A DNA stretch of 33,029 nucleotides from Accumulibacter sp. (GTDB lineage: Bacteria > Pseudomonadota > Gammaproteobacteria > Burkholderiales > Rhodocyclaceae), in the NCBI GenBank assembly GCA_016789495.1, contig JAEUOJ010000069.1:1-33029 (forward strand), written 5' to 3'. This document shows, piece by piece, positions 7,960-17,253 of the stretch. The translations under genes were made by a program, and so were the position numbers. The number at the start of each line of letters is the position of its first letter. Within the stretch, counting starts at the first letter, position 1. Below the pieces are notes generated by a model that had not been told where the DNA came from, did not search any database, and saw only the letters and a program-made list of their open reading frames with translations.

Positions 7960-8901
7960 ATGACCGCTGAGCGCGCCACGGGCTCGCTGACCACTTACCT
8001 CAAGCTGATCGCCACGTCCTTGATCTGGGGCGCGACCTGGATCGCCGGGCGTGTCGCGGTCAGCGAGGCCGCGCCGCTGTCCGTCGCCAGTTGGCGCTTT
8101 CTGCTCGCCGCGATCGCTCTCGGCGCCCTGGTCATCCGCCGCGAGGGTTGGCCACGCTGGACCGGGCGCGATTGGCTGACGCTGTTCGCCCTGGGAACCA
8201 GCGGCATTTTTCTGTACAACCTTTGTTTTCTCTATGGGATGACGCTGATCGAAGCCGGTCGCGGCGCGCTGGTCGTCGCCTTGACTCCGGCGCTGATCGC
8301 CGCTGGCGATTGGCTGCTGTTTGGCGCGCCGATGTCGCGTCTGAAAGGTTTCGGGATTACGGTCGCCATGTTCGGCTGCCTCCTGGTGGTGACCAATGGC
8401 CAGCCGGCGCTGCTGGCACACGGGCAGGTCGGTGTCGGTGAATGGCTGATCATCGGCTGCAGCCTGTTATGGGCGATCTACACCTTTGTCGGCCGTCGCG
8501 GCACCCGTTCTTTATCGCCACTGGCAATGACCTTCGGCGCCAGCCTCACCGGCTGGCTGCTGCTGACGGTCGCCGCCTGGTTGCAGGGCTCGCTGTTCTC
8601 GCTCGACGACGTGACCTGGCGCGGCGGCAGCGCGATCGTCTTCCTCGGTCTGTTCGGCACCGCCATTGGTTTCACCTGGTACGCCGAGGCTGTGCAACGC
8701 ATCGGTGCGACCCGTTCCGGCGCCTTCATCAACCTGGTGCCGGTCAGCGCGGTACTGCTCGGTGCGCTACTGCTCGGCGAACGGCTGGAACTGGCCGTCC
8801 TGGCCGGCGGTGCGCTGGTCGTCGCCGGCGTCGTGCTGACCAATCACGCGGGCCGGCGGTTGAACGTCATGGCCACCGATGGAAAAAGAACGCTTCCCTG
8901 A
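7960..8901 (+). CDS. EamA/DMT-family transporter
   Basis: This 313-residue membrane protein shows about ten hydrophobic helices in two EamA repeats, roughly residues 10-140 and 150-300. Diagnostic stretches are TSLIWGATWIAGRVAVSEA in the first half and GTAIGFTWYAEAVQRIGATR with NLVPVSAVLLGALLLGERL in the second. DMT exporters usually export amino acids or other metabolites; the substrate cannot be read from the sequence. ATG 7960 was chosen because the upstream in-frame TTG adds only one residue. It starts 23 bases after the fusion gene and may be co-transcribed with it. Confidence 0.88.
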   Translation: MTAERATGSLTTYLKLIATSLIWGATWIAGRVAVSEAAPLSVASWRFLLAAIALGALVIRREGWPRWTGRDWLTLFALGTSGIFLYNLCFLYGMTLIEAGRGALVVALTPALIAAGDWLLFGAPMSRLKGFGITVAMFGCLLVVTNGQPALLAHGQVGVGEWLIIGCSLLWAIYTFVGRRGTRSLSPLAMTFGASLTGWLLLTVAAWLQGSLFSLDDVTWRGGSAIVFLGLFGTAIGFTWYAEAVQRIGATRSGAFINLVPVSAVLLGALLLGERLELAVLAGGALVVAGVVLTNHAGRRLNVMATDGKRTLP

Positions 8902-9102
8902 GCAACGAGCCCGCCGGACAGGGGAGCGCTGACCGACGACGCGGCAAGCGCAGGAAGGCCTTGGATCGATCGTTTAGTCAGAAAATTTTATCGTCACCGC
9001 TCTTCGCGGCGCCTGCCGACTTGGCGTTACCACCGGCGACACCGCCTCGGCTTCGACGCGGCCTCGCCTCAATGGGAGTACCGCCAAGGCGGCACCCCCA
9101 GG

Positions 9103-9636
9103 TCACCGATAGCCGGGCGGCGGCGGGGGAGGCGTGCCCCGCGGCGGGGGCGGATACGTTCCGGAGCTTGCCGGCGTGACGGGTGACATTTGCTGGCGGG
9201 TAATATTGCCGGAAACGGGGACGCTGTGTCCCTTGGCATACATGCACTGGACATAGGCGTTGTCGTATTGACGCTGGGTTCCGTGGGCGGATGACTGCGC
9301 AGCGCCGCTGCCACTGGCGCTGCCGAACAGCAGCCCGGTTCCGGCGCCGACCGCGGCGCCCTGACGACCGCCAATCGCCGCGCCGGCGACGGCACCGACG
9401 GCGGTGCCGACAACGGCGCTGTTGATTCCGGCGGTACTGGCGTTTTGGCCGGAAGTGGTGCCACCGATCTGGAGATGGGCGAATTGGCGGCACTCGGCGT
9501 CATCGTAGCGGAACTGGTCGAAGCTCCGCCCGCTTCCCGGCAGAACCATCACGCTCGGTCCGGTCGGCACGCTAACGCAGGCGCTGAGCCCCAGGGCGGC
9601 GAGCACCGCGGTCAGGCCGACGAATCTCGATTTCAT
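9103..9636 (-). CDS. Glycine-zipper lipoprotein with proline-rich tail
   Basis: This 177-residue exported protein has a lipoprotein signal ending in a lipobox (LGLSAC, Cys20). The middle (about residues 68-105) is a glycine-zipper segment with repeated G-x3-G spacing (VVGTAVGAVAGAAIGGRQG and following), typical of outer-membrane-associated YMGG/Gly-zipper proteins. A Tyr/Cys segment (YDNAYVQCMYAKGH) follows, and the last ~25 residues are mostly proline and glycine. ATG 9636 is supported by AAGGAG 8 bases upstream. The frame remains open upstream but runs into the preceding gene. The role is probably envelope-related; no enzymatic function is evident. It lies 22 bases downstream of another exported protein. 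Confidence 0.8.
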   Translation of the reverse strand: MKSRFVGLTAVLAALGLSACVSVPTGPSVMVLPGSGRSFDQFRYDDAECRQFAHLQIGGTTSGQNASTAGINSAVVGTAVGAVAGAAIGGRQGAAVGAGTGLLFGSASGSGAAQSSAHGTQRQYDNAYVQCMYAKGHSVPVSGNITRQQMSPVTPASSGTYPPPPRGTPPPPPPGYR

Positions 9637-9658
9637 GGCGTTTGCTCCTTGGGATCGA

Positions 9659-10036
9659 TCAGGGACGGCCGGCCGGTCGAGCGGCCACCGGCGTCCAGTC
9701 AACCGGACAGGTCTTGACATAAGGGTAGTAGGCCTTGGCCGGACGGCAGTAATACCAGTACTCGCTGGCCGGCGTGGCCGTCGATTGCTCGATGTAAACC
9801 GGCGGCGCGGCGGGTTCGACGACCACCGGCGGATAATAAACCGGTGCCGGGTAGCCGACATAGGCGGGAGAATATGGGCCGTAGGCGTTGAAACCGGAAT
9901 AGAAGGGACCCCAATACGGGCCGATGACCACGCCGACGCCGACGCGCGGCCTGTGATGCCAGCGGTCGGCCAAGGCCTCCCCGGTGGTGACGGCGCCGAG
10001 CAGCGTGCAGGCGATCAGTGTTTTCAACAATTTCAT
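9659..10036 (-). CDS. Small secreted Tyr/Pro/Gly-rich protein
   Basis: This 125-residue protein has a clear Sec signal peptide (MKLLKTLIACTLLGAVTTGEALA, cleavage expected before DRWHH). The mature part is low-complexity and rich in Tyr, Pro and Gly (GPYWGPFYSGF, VYYPPVVVEPAAPP). It ends in a short region with two cysteines, WYYCRPAKAYYPYVKTC, which recurs in many small proteobacterial exported proteins of unknown function. A good AAAGGTGAG Shine-Dalgarno precedes ATG 10036. A 6-bp GCCGGC inverted repeat at 10061-10078 lies in the presumed 5' leader. It is the first gene of a two-gene unit with the glycine-zipper lipoprotein. Confidence 0.75.
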   Translation of the reverse strand: MKLLKTLIACTLLGAVTTGEALADRWHHRPRVGVGVVIGPYWGPFYSGFNAYGPYSPAYVGYPAPVYYPPVVVEPAAPPVYIEQSTATPASEYWYYCRPAKAYYPYVKTCPVDWTPVAARPAGRP

Positions 10037-10175
10037 GGAACTCACCTTTCTGATCGACTGGCCGGCACGGTAGCCGGCATCGATCGGTTTGCGGGCCAGA
10101 ATGCCCCCTCCCCCGGCTGGTTTCGTCGATCCTATCACGCCCCGACACGATTCGTCGGGGGATGTTGCAATGCGG

Positions 10176-10181
10176 TAAAAT
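10176..10181 (+). promoter_or_regulatory. Possible -10 element for pyrD
   Basis: TAAAAT lies 6 bases before the pyrD ATG. A convincing -35 at normal spacing is not visible. Transcripts from it would be nearly leaderless. A 7-bp inverted repeat (CCCCGAC/GTCGGGG, 10140-10160) lies just upstream and could be an operator or chance. Confidence 0.25.
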
Positions 10182-10187
10182 GGCGAC

Positions 10188-11234
10188 ATGTTATATCCTC
10201 TGATTCGCAATTTCTTTTTCACGCTCGATGCCGAAACTGCGCACGGGCTGGGCATGGCCGGGATCGACCTGATGAAGCTCTCCGGCGCCAGTTGTTTGCT
10301 GGCCGCCGGCGTACCCGCCGATCCGGTGCGGGTAATGGGCATCGACTTCCCGAATCCGGTGGGTCTGGCCGCCGGTCTGGACAAGAACGGCGAGCACATC
10401 GACGCGCTGGCCGCCCTGGGTTTCGGGTTCATCGAAGTCGGCACCGTCACTCCTAGACCGCAGCCGGGCAATCCCAAGCCGCGCATGTTCCGTATTCCGG
10501 AGAAACAGGCGCTCATCAATCGTCTCGGATTCAATAACGATGGAGTGGCGAAATTGTTGACCAACGTCGCCACGACGAGTTTCAGCCGACGCGGCGGGGT
10601 GTTGGGAATCAACATCGGCAAGAATTTCGACACGCCGATCGAACGGGCGGTCGACGACTATCTGTACTGCCTGGAGCGGGTCTATCCGGCGGCCAGCTAT
10701 GTGACGGTCAATATCTCCAGCCCGAACACCAAAAACCTGCGTGACCTGCAACGCGACGACGCGCTGGACGCGCTGCTTGGCGCCCTGAAAGGCGCGCAGG
10801 CGCGGTTGGCCGACCATCACGGCAAGTACGTGCCGCTGGCGCTGAAAATCGCCCCCGATCTCGATGAGGCGCAGTTGCGGACGATCGCCGACCTGCTGCG
10901 CCACCATCGCATGGACGGGGTCATCGCCACCAATACCACCTTGTCGCGCGAGGCGGTCAAGGGCCGGCCGAACGCCGAACAGGCCGGCGGCTTGTCCGGC
11001 GCACCGGTTTTCGCGCTGTCCACGGCGGTGCTCGGCAGGCTGGCGTCGGCACTGGGCGGCGAAATTCCGATCATCGGGGTCGGCGGCATTCTCAGTGGCG
11101 CCGACGCCGCCGCGAAAATCGCCGCCGGCGCCAGCCTGGTGCAGATCTATACCGGCTTCATTTATCGGGGCCCCGAACTGGTGGGCGAGGCGGCAACGGC
11201 GATCGCCCGACAACGCCGTCAGTCGCAACGATAG
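10188..11234 (+). CDS. pyrD: Dihydroorotate dehydrogenase (quinone), class 2
   Basis: This 348-residue FMN enzyme oxidises dihydroorotate to orotate in pyrimidine synthesis, passing electrons to the quinone pool at the inner membrane. The class 2 N-terminal extension ([20 protein letters not shown]) provides the membrane/quinone contact. The barrel motifs are [56 protein letters not shown] (catalytic Ser178) and [13 protein letters not shown]. The length is normal. It is a stand-alone gene upstream of the Rnf operon, with an 87-base gap between them. Confidence 0.97.
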   Translation: MLYPLIRNFFFTLDAETAHGLGMAGIDLMKLSGASCLLAAGVPADPVRVMGIDFPNPVGLAAGLDKNGEHIDALAALGFGFIEVGTVTPRPQPGNPKPRMFRIPEKQALINRLGFNNDGVAKLLTNVATTSFSRRGGVLGINIGKNFDTPIERAVDDYLYCLERVYPAASYVTVNISSPNTKNLRDLQRDDALDALLGALKGAQARLADHHGKYVPLALKIAPDLDEAQLRTIADLLRHHRMDGVIATNTTLSREAVKGRPNAEQAGGLSGAPVFALSTAVLGRLASALGGEIPIIGVGGILSGADAAAKIAAGASLVQIYTGFIYRGPELVGEAATAIARQRRQSQR

Positions 11235-11321
11235 GGTCGCTGGCAAAATGGTTGAACTCGGTCATTTGACGGGCGATAATCGCCGCGCCCAGGAGCAAGA
11301 CGCCAACGGCCCACGCCATTC

Positions 11322-11906
11322 ATGACCCATTATCTGTTCATCCTCGTCGGGGCGGTTCTCGTCAATAACGTCGTCTTGGTCAAGATCCTCGGCCTCTGCC
11401 CGTTCATGGGCGTTTCCAAGAAGCTGGAAACCGCTTTCGGCATGGGCGCGGCAACCACTTTCGTGCTCACCGTCGCCACCGGCGCCAGCTACATCATCGA
11501 TCACTATCTGCTGATGCCGTTTGGGCTGGACTACCTGCGCACCTTGTCGTTCATCATCACCATCGCCGCCATCGTCCAGTTGACCGAGATGGTGATTCAG
11601 AAGACCAGTCCTGTCCTGCATCAGGTGTTGGGAATTTATCTGCCCCTGATCACCACCAATTGCGCGGTGCTCGGCGTGCCGCTGCTCAATATCGCCAACA
11701 AGCACGATTTCGTCGAGTCGCTGCTGTTCGGCGCCGGCAGCGCCGCGGGTTTTTCGCTGGTGCTGATTCTTTTCGCCGGCATCCGGGAACGGATCGATGG
11801 CGCCGAAGTGCCGGTGCCGTTCAAGGGCGCGGCGATCGCCATGGTCACCGCCGGACTGATGAGCCTGGCATTCATGGGTTTCGCCGGTCTGGACAAGTAC
11901 CAATGA
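11322..11906 (+). CDS. rnfA: Rnf electron transport complex subunit A
   Basis: This 194-residue protein has six expected membrane helices and belongs to the RnfA/NqrE family. It contains the family signatures [20 protein letters not shown] and [12 protein letters not shown], the latter with the cysteine of the buried iron-sulfur site shared by RnfA and RnfE. It is part of the Rnf complex, which couples ferredoxin:NAD+ electron transfer to ion translocation across the inner membrane. It opens the operon; its stop overlaps the rnfB start by 4 bases. Confidence 0.97.
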   Translation: MTHYLFILVGAVLVNNVVLVKILGLCPFMGVSKKLETAFGMGAATTFVLTVATGASYIIDHYLLMPFGLDYLRTLSFIITIAAIVQLTEMVIQKTSPVLHQVLGIYLPLITTNCAVLGVPLLNIANKHDFVESLLFGAGSAAGFSLVLILFAGIRERIDGAEVPVPFKGAAIAMVTAGLMSLAFMGFAGLDKYQ

Positions 11907-12445
11907 TCAGCACCCTGGCGATCATGGCGCTGGGCGCCATCGTCCTCGGTGCGGCATTGGGTTATGCCTCGATCCGTTTCAAGGTCGAAGGCAATCCGCT
12001 GGTCGAAAAGATCGACGCCATCCTGCCGCAGACGCAGTGCGGCCAATGCGGTTATCCAGGCTGCAAACCGTACGCTGAAGCGATCGGCTCCGGCGAGGCC
12101 GAGATCAACCTCTGTCCGCCCGGTGGCATGGACGGCGTCCGCAAACTCGCCGATCTTCTTGGTCGCGAGGTCAAGCCGCTCGACGCCGAGGAAAAACCGA
12201 AACAGGTGGCGATCATCATCGAACAGACGTGCATCGGCTGCACGTTGTGCATCCAGGCGTGTCCGGTGGACGCGATCGTCGGCGCGGCCAAACAAATGCA
12301 CACCGTCGTCGGATCACTGTGCACCGGCTGCGAATTGTGCGTCAAACCCTGCCCGGTCGAATGCATCGTCATGGAGCCGATTGCCGAAAACCTCGACAAC
12401 TGGAAGTGGAAGTATCCGGTTTTCGAGATCAGACGTGCCGCCTGA
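11903..12445 (+). CDS. rnfB: Rnf complex iron-sulfur subunit B
   Basis: This 180-residue protein has an N-terminal membrane anchor (residues 5-22) and then a 4Fe-4S cluster domain with Cys46, Cys49, Cys54 and Cys71 (CGQCGYPGC). Two ferredoxin-type 4Fe-4S motifs follow, [12 protein letters not shown] and [12 protein letters not shown]. RnfB accepts electrons from ferredoxin and passes them into the complex. I chose ATG 11903, which overlaps the rnfA stop (ATGA); the frame is open further upstream but lies within rnfA. Confidence 0.97.
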   Translation: MISTLAIMALGAIVLGAALGYASIRFKVEGNPLVEKIDAILPQTQCGQCGYPGCKPYAEAIGSGEAEINLCPPGGMDGVRKLADLLGREVKPLDAEEKPKQVAIIIEQTCIGCTLCIQACPVDAIVGAAKQMHTVVGSLCTGCELCVKPCPVECIVMEPIAENLDNWKWKYPVFEIRRAA

Positions 12446-12452
12446 CGCCGCC

Positions 12453-14198
12453 ATGCTGTCCAGGCTGTTCAAGTTCAACGGCGGAGTCAAGCCGCAGACG
12501 CACAAGGCGCCGTCGGTGGAGTTGCCGATCGGCCAGGCGCCGTTGCCGGAGCGTTGCTACGTCCCTCTGCACCAGAGCATCGGCGGTGCCGCCAACCCGG
12601 CGGTCAGTGTCGGGCAGAGCGTGCTGAAGGGGCAAGTGCTCGGCAACGCCGACGGCTGGGTGTCGGCGGCGGTACATGCGCCGACCTCCGGCACCGTCGT
12701 GGCGATCGAAGCGCATGTCGCCGCGCATCCTTCCGGTCTGCCGACGCTCACGGCGGTGATTGTTCCGGACGGACGGGACGAGTGGATCGACCGTCAGCCG
12801 ATCGATCATCGGCACCTGGCTCCGGAACAGGTCCGCGAGCTGCTGCGTGACGCCGGCGTCGTCGGCCTGGGCGGGGCGGTTTTTCCGAGCCATGCCAAAC
12901 TGACCGCCGCAAAAAGCATTCCTGTCGAACACCTGGTGATCAACGGCGCCGAATGCGAACCATTCATGACCTGCGACGACATGCTGATGCGTGAACGCGC
13001 CGAGGACATCGTCCGCGGCAGCGCCATCTTCCGTGAATTGCTCGGCGCCCGGCAGGTTCTGATCGGCATCGAGGACAACAAGCCGGAAGCGGTGGCCGCG
13101 ATGCGAGAGGCGGTCAGCCGCCTGGGCGAAGACTACGAGGTGGTGGCCGTGCCGACGCGCTATCCGGCCGGTGGCGCCAAACAGTTGATCCGCGTGCTGA
13201 CCGGCAAGGAAGTGCCGGCCAGCCGCCGGTCGACCGATCTCGCCGTCCAGTGTTTCAACGTCGCCACCGCCTACACGGCCTACCGGGCCCTAGCGTACGG
13301 CGAGCCGGTGATCTCGCGGATCGTGACGGTGACCGGCAACGTCGAGCAAGCGCGCAACTGGGAGGTTCGTCTCGGCACACCAATGCGCGAAGTCATCGCC
13401 CTGGCCCAGCCAAAGCCGGGCACCCATCAATATCTGATGGGCGGTCCGATGATGGGCTTCGAGATTCCCGATCTGGCGGCGCCGGTGGTCAAGGCCACCA
13501 ACTGCCTGATCGCCGGCTCGCCGGCGCTGTTTCCGCCGCCGCCGCCGGAGATGCCGTGCATTCGATGCGGCGCTTGCGCCGAAGCCTGTCCCCACGAGTT
13601 GCAACCTTTCGAGTTGTACTGGTTCGCCCGCGCGCGCAATTTCGGCAAAACCCAGGAATATTTCATTTTCGATTGCATCGAATGCGGCTGTTGCAGCTAT
13701 GTCTGCCCATCGCATATTCCGCTGGTGCAATATTTCCGTTTCGCCAAGAGCGAAATCTGGGCGCGCGAACGCGAGAAGCAGGCCGCCGACGCCGCCAAGG
13801 CGCGTTTCGAATCGCGCAACGCCCGTGAGCAACGCGAGGCGGCCGAAAAAGCCGAGCGTCTGGCCAAAGCCGCCGCCAATCGCCCGGCCCGGCCGGTGGC
13901 CGAGAAGGCCGATTCCTCTGCCCCCCCCTCGACCGCGGCTGATGGGGTCGGCATGACGACCAGCCCGGCTGTTGCCAATGTCGACACCGAGGCCGACCCC
14001 GCGCCGGAGGCCACGGCGATCAAGCAGGCGACGATTGCCGCGGCGATGGCGCGCGCACGCGCGCAACGCGAAGCGGTGCAACCGAAAAACACCGCCGCCT
14101 TGACTGACGAGCAACAGCGGCAAATCGCCGCCATCGACGCCAGACGCGCCGCGGTGGCCGGCCAAGCCGACAGCGCTCCCGGCGCGGGTGACGGATGA
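12453..14198 (+). CDS. rnfC: Rnf complex NADH-binding subunit C
   Basis: This 581-residue peripheral subunit is homologous to the NuoF/NqrF-like NAD(H) site. The sequence shows the N-terminal barrel-sandwich region, the GLGGAVFPSHAKL glycine loop, and NGAECEPFMTCDD. Two 4Fe-4S motifs sit at about 369-380 (CIRCGACAEACP) and 408-419 (CIECGCCSYVCP). The last ~130 residues are Ala/Glu/Arg-rich coiled-coil, then low complexity; this tail is shorter than in E. coli RsxC. ATG 12453 is 7 bases after rnfB; GTG 12435 is an alternative start. The stop overlaps rnfD by 4 bases. Confidence 0.95.
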   Translation: MLSRLFKFNGGVKPQTHKAPSVELPIGQAPLPERCYVPLHQSIGGAANPAVSVGQSVLKGQVLGNADGWVSAAVHAPTSGTVVAIEAHVAAHPSGLPTLTAVIVPDGRDEWIDRQPIDHRHLAPEQVRELLRDAGVVGLGGAVFPSHAKLTAAKSIPVEHLVINGAECEPFMTCDDMLMRERAEDIVRGSAIFRELLGARQVLIGIEDNKPEAVAAMREAVSRLGEDYEVVAVPTRYPAGGAKQLIRVLTGKEVPASRRSTDLAVQCFNVATAYTAYRALAYGEPVISRIVTVTGNVEQARNWEVRLGTPMREVIALAQPKPGTHQYLMGGPMMGFEIPDLAAPVVKATNCLIAGSPALFPPPPPEMPCIRCGACAEACPHELQPFELYWFARARNFGKTQEYFIFDCIECGCCSYVCPSHIPLVQYFRFAKSEIWAREREKQAADAAKARFESRNAREQREAAEKAERLAKAAANRPARPVAEKADSSAPPSTAADGVGMTTSPAVANVDTEADPAPEATAIKQATIAAAMARARAQREAVQPKNTAALTDEQQRQIAAIDARRAAVAGQADSAPGAGDG

Positions 14199-15223
14199 TG
14201 AACGATTTCTCGACGCCCCCGTACTTCCTGCGCCAGCGGACCAGCGTGTGGTGGGTGATGCTGCAGGTGCTGCTGGCACTGCTGCCAGGGATTGCCGCTT
14301 ACGTCTGGCAGATCGGGCCGGCGATCATCGTGCAATTGGCCATCGCCACCGCGGCGGCATTGCTGGCCGAAGCATCGATGCTGCTCATTCGCGGCAAGCC
14401 GCTCACTCTTTACTTGTCCGATGGCAGCGCCATCGTCACCGCCTGGTTGATCGCGCTGGCGTTTCCGCCCCTGGCGCCCTGGTGGCTGGTCGTCGTCGCC
14501 ACGCTGTTTGCGATCGTCATCGCCAAGCATCTCTATGGCGGGCTGGGTCAGAATCCGTTCAATCCAGCGATGATCGCCTTCGCGGTGTGCATCGTTTCAT
14601 TTCCGGCGCTGATGTCGCAATGGCCGGCGCTGGGCTTGCAGCTCAGCTTTGCCGAGCAGTGCCAGATCATTGCCGGTTTGGTGCCACGGGTCGATGCGAT
14701 GAGCGGCGCCACGCCGCTCGATGCGATGAAAACCGCCTTGAAGCTGGGCGATGGGGTCGCGGACGTGCCGACCCTGTTGGCCACGCAAGAGGTGTTCGGC
14801 AACTTCGCCGGTCGCGGCTGGGAGTGGATCGCCGCCGGCTACTTGCTCGGCGGGCTGTGGTTGTGGCAGCGCAAGATCATCAGCTGGCATGCGCCGGCGG
14901 GATTCATCGCCGGGCTGTCACTGCTCGCCGGCGCACTATGGCTATGGAACCCACTGCAGTTCGCCAACCCACTGTTCCATCTTTTCTCAGGAGGATCGCT
15001 GCTCGGCGCTTTTTTCATCGTCACCGATCCGGTATCCGGCTGCACCACGCCGAAAGGCAAATTGATCTTCGGCATCACCGCCGGACTGCTGACCTACCTC
15101 ATCCGCGTTTTCGGCGGTTATCCGGACGGCGTCGCTTTTGCGGTACTGCTGATGAATCTCTGTGTGCCGTTGATCGACATGTATACCCAACCGCCGATTT
15201 TCGGCATGAAAAAGGAACGATGA
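14195..15223 (+). CDS. rnfD: Rnf complex membrane subunit D
   Basis: This 342-residue protein is a multi-helix membrane subunit of the RnfD/NqrB family. The covalent FMN attachment motif is visible as DAMSGATPLDA, with Thr173 the expected flavinylated residue. Other family stretches are GGLGQNPFNPAMIAFAV and VTDPVSGCTTPKGKL. It overlaps rnfC by ATGA; a second ATG 3 bases later (14198) is equally possible. It takes part in ion translocation by Rnf. Confidence 0.96.
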   Translation: MMNDFSTPPYFLRQRTSVWWVMLQVLLALLPGIAAYVWQIGPAIIVQLAIATAAALLAEASMLLIRGKPLTLYLSDGSAIVTAWLIALAFPPLAPWWLVVVATLFAIVIAKHLYGGLGQNPFNPAMIAFAVCIVSFPALMSQWPALGLQLSFAEQCQIIAGLVPRVDAMSGATPLDAMKTALKLGDGVADVPTLLATQEVFGNFAGRGWEWIAAGYLLGGLWLWQRKIISWHAPAGFIAGLSLLAGALWLWNPLQFANPLFHLFSGGSLLGAFFIVTDPVSGCTTPKGKLIFGITAGLLTYLIRVFGGYPDGVAFAVLLMNLCVPLIDMYTQPPIFGMKKER

Positions 15224-15230
15224 AGGTACG

Positions 15231-15902
15231 ATGAGCACGCCTCCGAAGACGCCGACGGCCGCGTCGATGGCCGTGCGCACGGCGGTGATTCTGCTGATTT
15301 TCGTTTTGGTCTTCACCAGCCTGCTGGCCGCTGCCTACTTCTGGACCCGACCGGCGATCGAGGCCGCCGCCGCCGCCGAGAAGATGAAGCTGATCAGCGA
15401 AGTGTTGCCGCGCGAGGTGTATGACAACGATCTGCTCAGCAACCCCATCACTCTGCCGGCCAGCCCGGCGCTGGGTACCGACGATAGTATGCTCGCCTAT
15501 CGCGCCAGCCGCGCCGGCCAGGTCAGCGCCCTGGTTTTCGAGGCGGTGGCGCCGGACGGCTACTCGGGCAAGATCCGCTTGTTGCTGGCGGTCGCCGCCG
15601 ACGGCACGCTGCTGGGGGTGCGGGTTATCCAGCACAAGGAGACGCCGGGTTTGGGTGATTACATCGAACCGCGCAAGGACAAGAACAAGGAACGGCCGTG
15701 GATCAGGCAATTCGACCGTCTGTCGCTGGCGACGGTCAGCGATCCTGAATGGCGGGTGAAAAAGGACGGCGGCCGCTTCGACTCGTTGGCTGGGGCGACG
15801 GTGACACCGCGCGCGGTGGTCAAGTGCGTCCATCGCGCGTTGAAATACGTGGCCGATAACCGAGCGCTGCTGTTTGGCGCCGCGCAAGGAGCAGTCAAAT
15901 GA
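15231..15902 (+). CDS. rnfG: Rnf complex FMN subunit G
   Basis: This 223-residue protein has one N-terminal membrane helix (about 17-38) and a periplasmic FMN-binding domain. The domain contains HKETPGLGDYIE and the flavinylation motif DSLAGATVTPRAVV, with Thr190 as the probable attachment site. Many homologues have Ser or Thr where this protein has Ala before GAT. It starts 7 bases after rnfD and overlaps rnfE by 4 bases. Confidence 0.95.
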   Translation: MSTPPKTPTAASMAVRTAVILLIFVLVFTSLLAAAYFWTRPAIEAAAAAEKMKLISEVLPREVYDNDLLSNPITLPASPALGTDDSMLAYRASRAGQVSALVFEAVAPDGYSGKIRLLLAVAADGTLLGVRVIQHKETPGLGDYIEPRKDKNKERPWIRQFDRLSLATVSDPEWRVKKDGGRFDSLAGATVTPRAVVKCVHRALKYVADNRALLFGAAQGAVK

Positions 15903-16594
15903 TCAATCGAGACGAATTCGCTCAGATTCGCGACAACGGCCTCTGGCATCAAAACACCAGTCTGGTGCAGATTCTCGGCTTATGCCCACTGTTGGCGGTG
16001 ACCACTAATCTGGTGAATGGGGTGATGCTGTCGCTGGCGACCCTCTTGGTGATGGGTCTGGCCAATATCGCGGTAGCCGCGCTGCGCAACTGGATTCCGC
16101 ACGAAATTCGCATTCCGGTGTTCATTTTGATCGTCGCCGCGTTGGTGACGGTGGTCGACCTGTCGTTCAACGCGCTGTTTCACGATCTGTATCTGGTGCT
16201 CGGGATATTCATTCCGCTGATCGTCACCAACTGTATCGTCCTGGCGCGCGTCGAAGCCTTCGCCAACAAGAATCCGCCGCTGCAATCACTGTTCGACGGC
16301 ATTTTCATGGGCCTCGGCATGCTGTGGACGCTCGGACTGCTGGGCGGCCTGCGCGAATTGATCGCCGCCGGCAGCTTGTTTTCCGGGATCGAGATGGTGT
16401 TTCCCGGGCTGGCGCCGCTGCAATTGTTGTCTGCCGACTACCCCGGTTTTCTGCTGGCGATTCTGCCGCCGGGCGCGTTCATTCTCCTGGGCTGCTTGAT
16501 TGCCTGGAAAAACTGGGTCGAAGCACGCGCCAGCGCGCGTCCCTCGAAAACAACGCCCGCGGACCTAGCCGGCGGCGAGCTGGAGCGGGTCTGA
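15899..16594 (+). CDS. rnfE: Rnf complex membrane subunit E
   Basis: This 231-residue membrane protein is the RnfE/NqrD family partner of RnfA. It has the mirrored signatures NTSLVQILGLCPLLAVTT and IVTNCIVLARVEAFANKN, whose cysteines are the expected shared iron-sulfur ligands. It has about six helices, with a hydrophilic Ala/Arg-rich C-terminus. It overlaps rnfG by ATGA and ends 5 bases before nth. Confidence 0.96.
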   Translation: MINRDEFAQIRDNGLWHQNTSLVQILGLCPLLAVTTNLVNGVMLSLATLLVMGLANIAVAALRNWIPHEIRIPVFILIVAALVTVVDLSFNALFHDLYLVLGIFIPLIVTNCIVLARVEAFANKNPPLQSLFDGIFMGLGMLWTLGLLGGLRELIAAGSLFSGIEMVFPGLAPLQLLSADYPGFLLAILPPGAFILLGCLIAWKNWVEARASARPSKTTPADLAGGELERV

Positions 16595-16599
16595 CGATC

Positions 16600-17253
16600 A
16601 TGGACCCAGCGCGGCGAGAGGAGCTTTTTCGCCGTTTGCAGGCCGCCATGCCGCAAGCGGAAACCGAACTCGTCTACCAGACGCCATTCCAGTTGTTGAT
16701 TGCGGTGATTCTCTCGGCGCAAGCGACCGACAAGAGCGTCAATCTGGCCACCGGACCGTTGTTCGCCGTCGCGCCGACACCGCAGGCAATGCTGCTGCTC
16801 GGTGAAAGTGGGCTGGTGGCCCATATCAACCGCATCGGTCTCTACCAAACCAAGGCCCGGAACATCATCGCCACCTGTCGGCAATTGCTGGCGGCACATG
16901 GCGGCGAAGTGCCCCAGTCCCGCGAGGCTCTCGAAGCGCTGCCTGGTGTCGGGCGAAAAACCGCCAATGTGGTACTCAATGTCGTCTTTGGCGAGCCGAC
17001 CATCGCCGTCGACACGCACATTTTCCGGCTGGCGAATCGCAGCGGGCTGGCGGTCGGCAAGACGCCGCTAGCCGTCGAGCAGGGATTGCTGGGAGTCGTG
17101 CCGCCCCCCTACCTGCGTTCCGCTCACCATTGGTTGCTGCTGCACGGGCGGTATGTCTGCAAGTCGCGCCGGCCCGAATGCTGGCGTTGCCTACTGGCCG
17201 ATCTTTGCGAATACGACGACAAAACCCCGGCTCCGCCGGAGGAACGGCGATGA
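16600..17253 (+). CDS. nth: Endonuclease III
   Basis: This 217-residue base-excision repair DNA glycosylase/AP lyase acts on oxidised pyrimidines. The helix-hairpin-helix reads LPGVGRKTANVV with catalytic Lys120, the catalytic Asp138 is in VDTHIFR, and the 4Fe-4S cluster loop is Cys187-x6-Cys194-x2-Cys197-x5-Cys203. All of these numbers coincide with the E. coli enzyme as I remember it. It follows rnfE as in enterobacterial rsx-nth operons. Its stop overlaps the start of the FIST gene by 4 bases. Confidence 0.97.
   Translation: MDPARREELFRRLQAAMPQAETELVYQTPFQLLIAVILSAQATDKSVNLATGPLFAVAPTPQAMLLLGESGLVAHINRIGLYQTKARNIIATCRQLLAAHGGEVPQSREALEALPGVGRKTANVVLNVVFGEPTIAVDTHIFRLANRSGLAVGKTPLAVEQGLLGVVPPPYLRSAHHWLLLHGRYVCKSRRPECWRCLLADLCEYDDKTPAPPEERR

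Noticed and set aside
10191-11246. 351-codon minus-strand frame opposite pyrD
   Set aside because: It is a codon-phase shadow of pyrD with no recognisable protein motif and no ribosome site.
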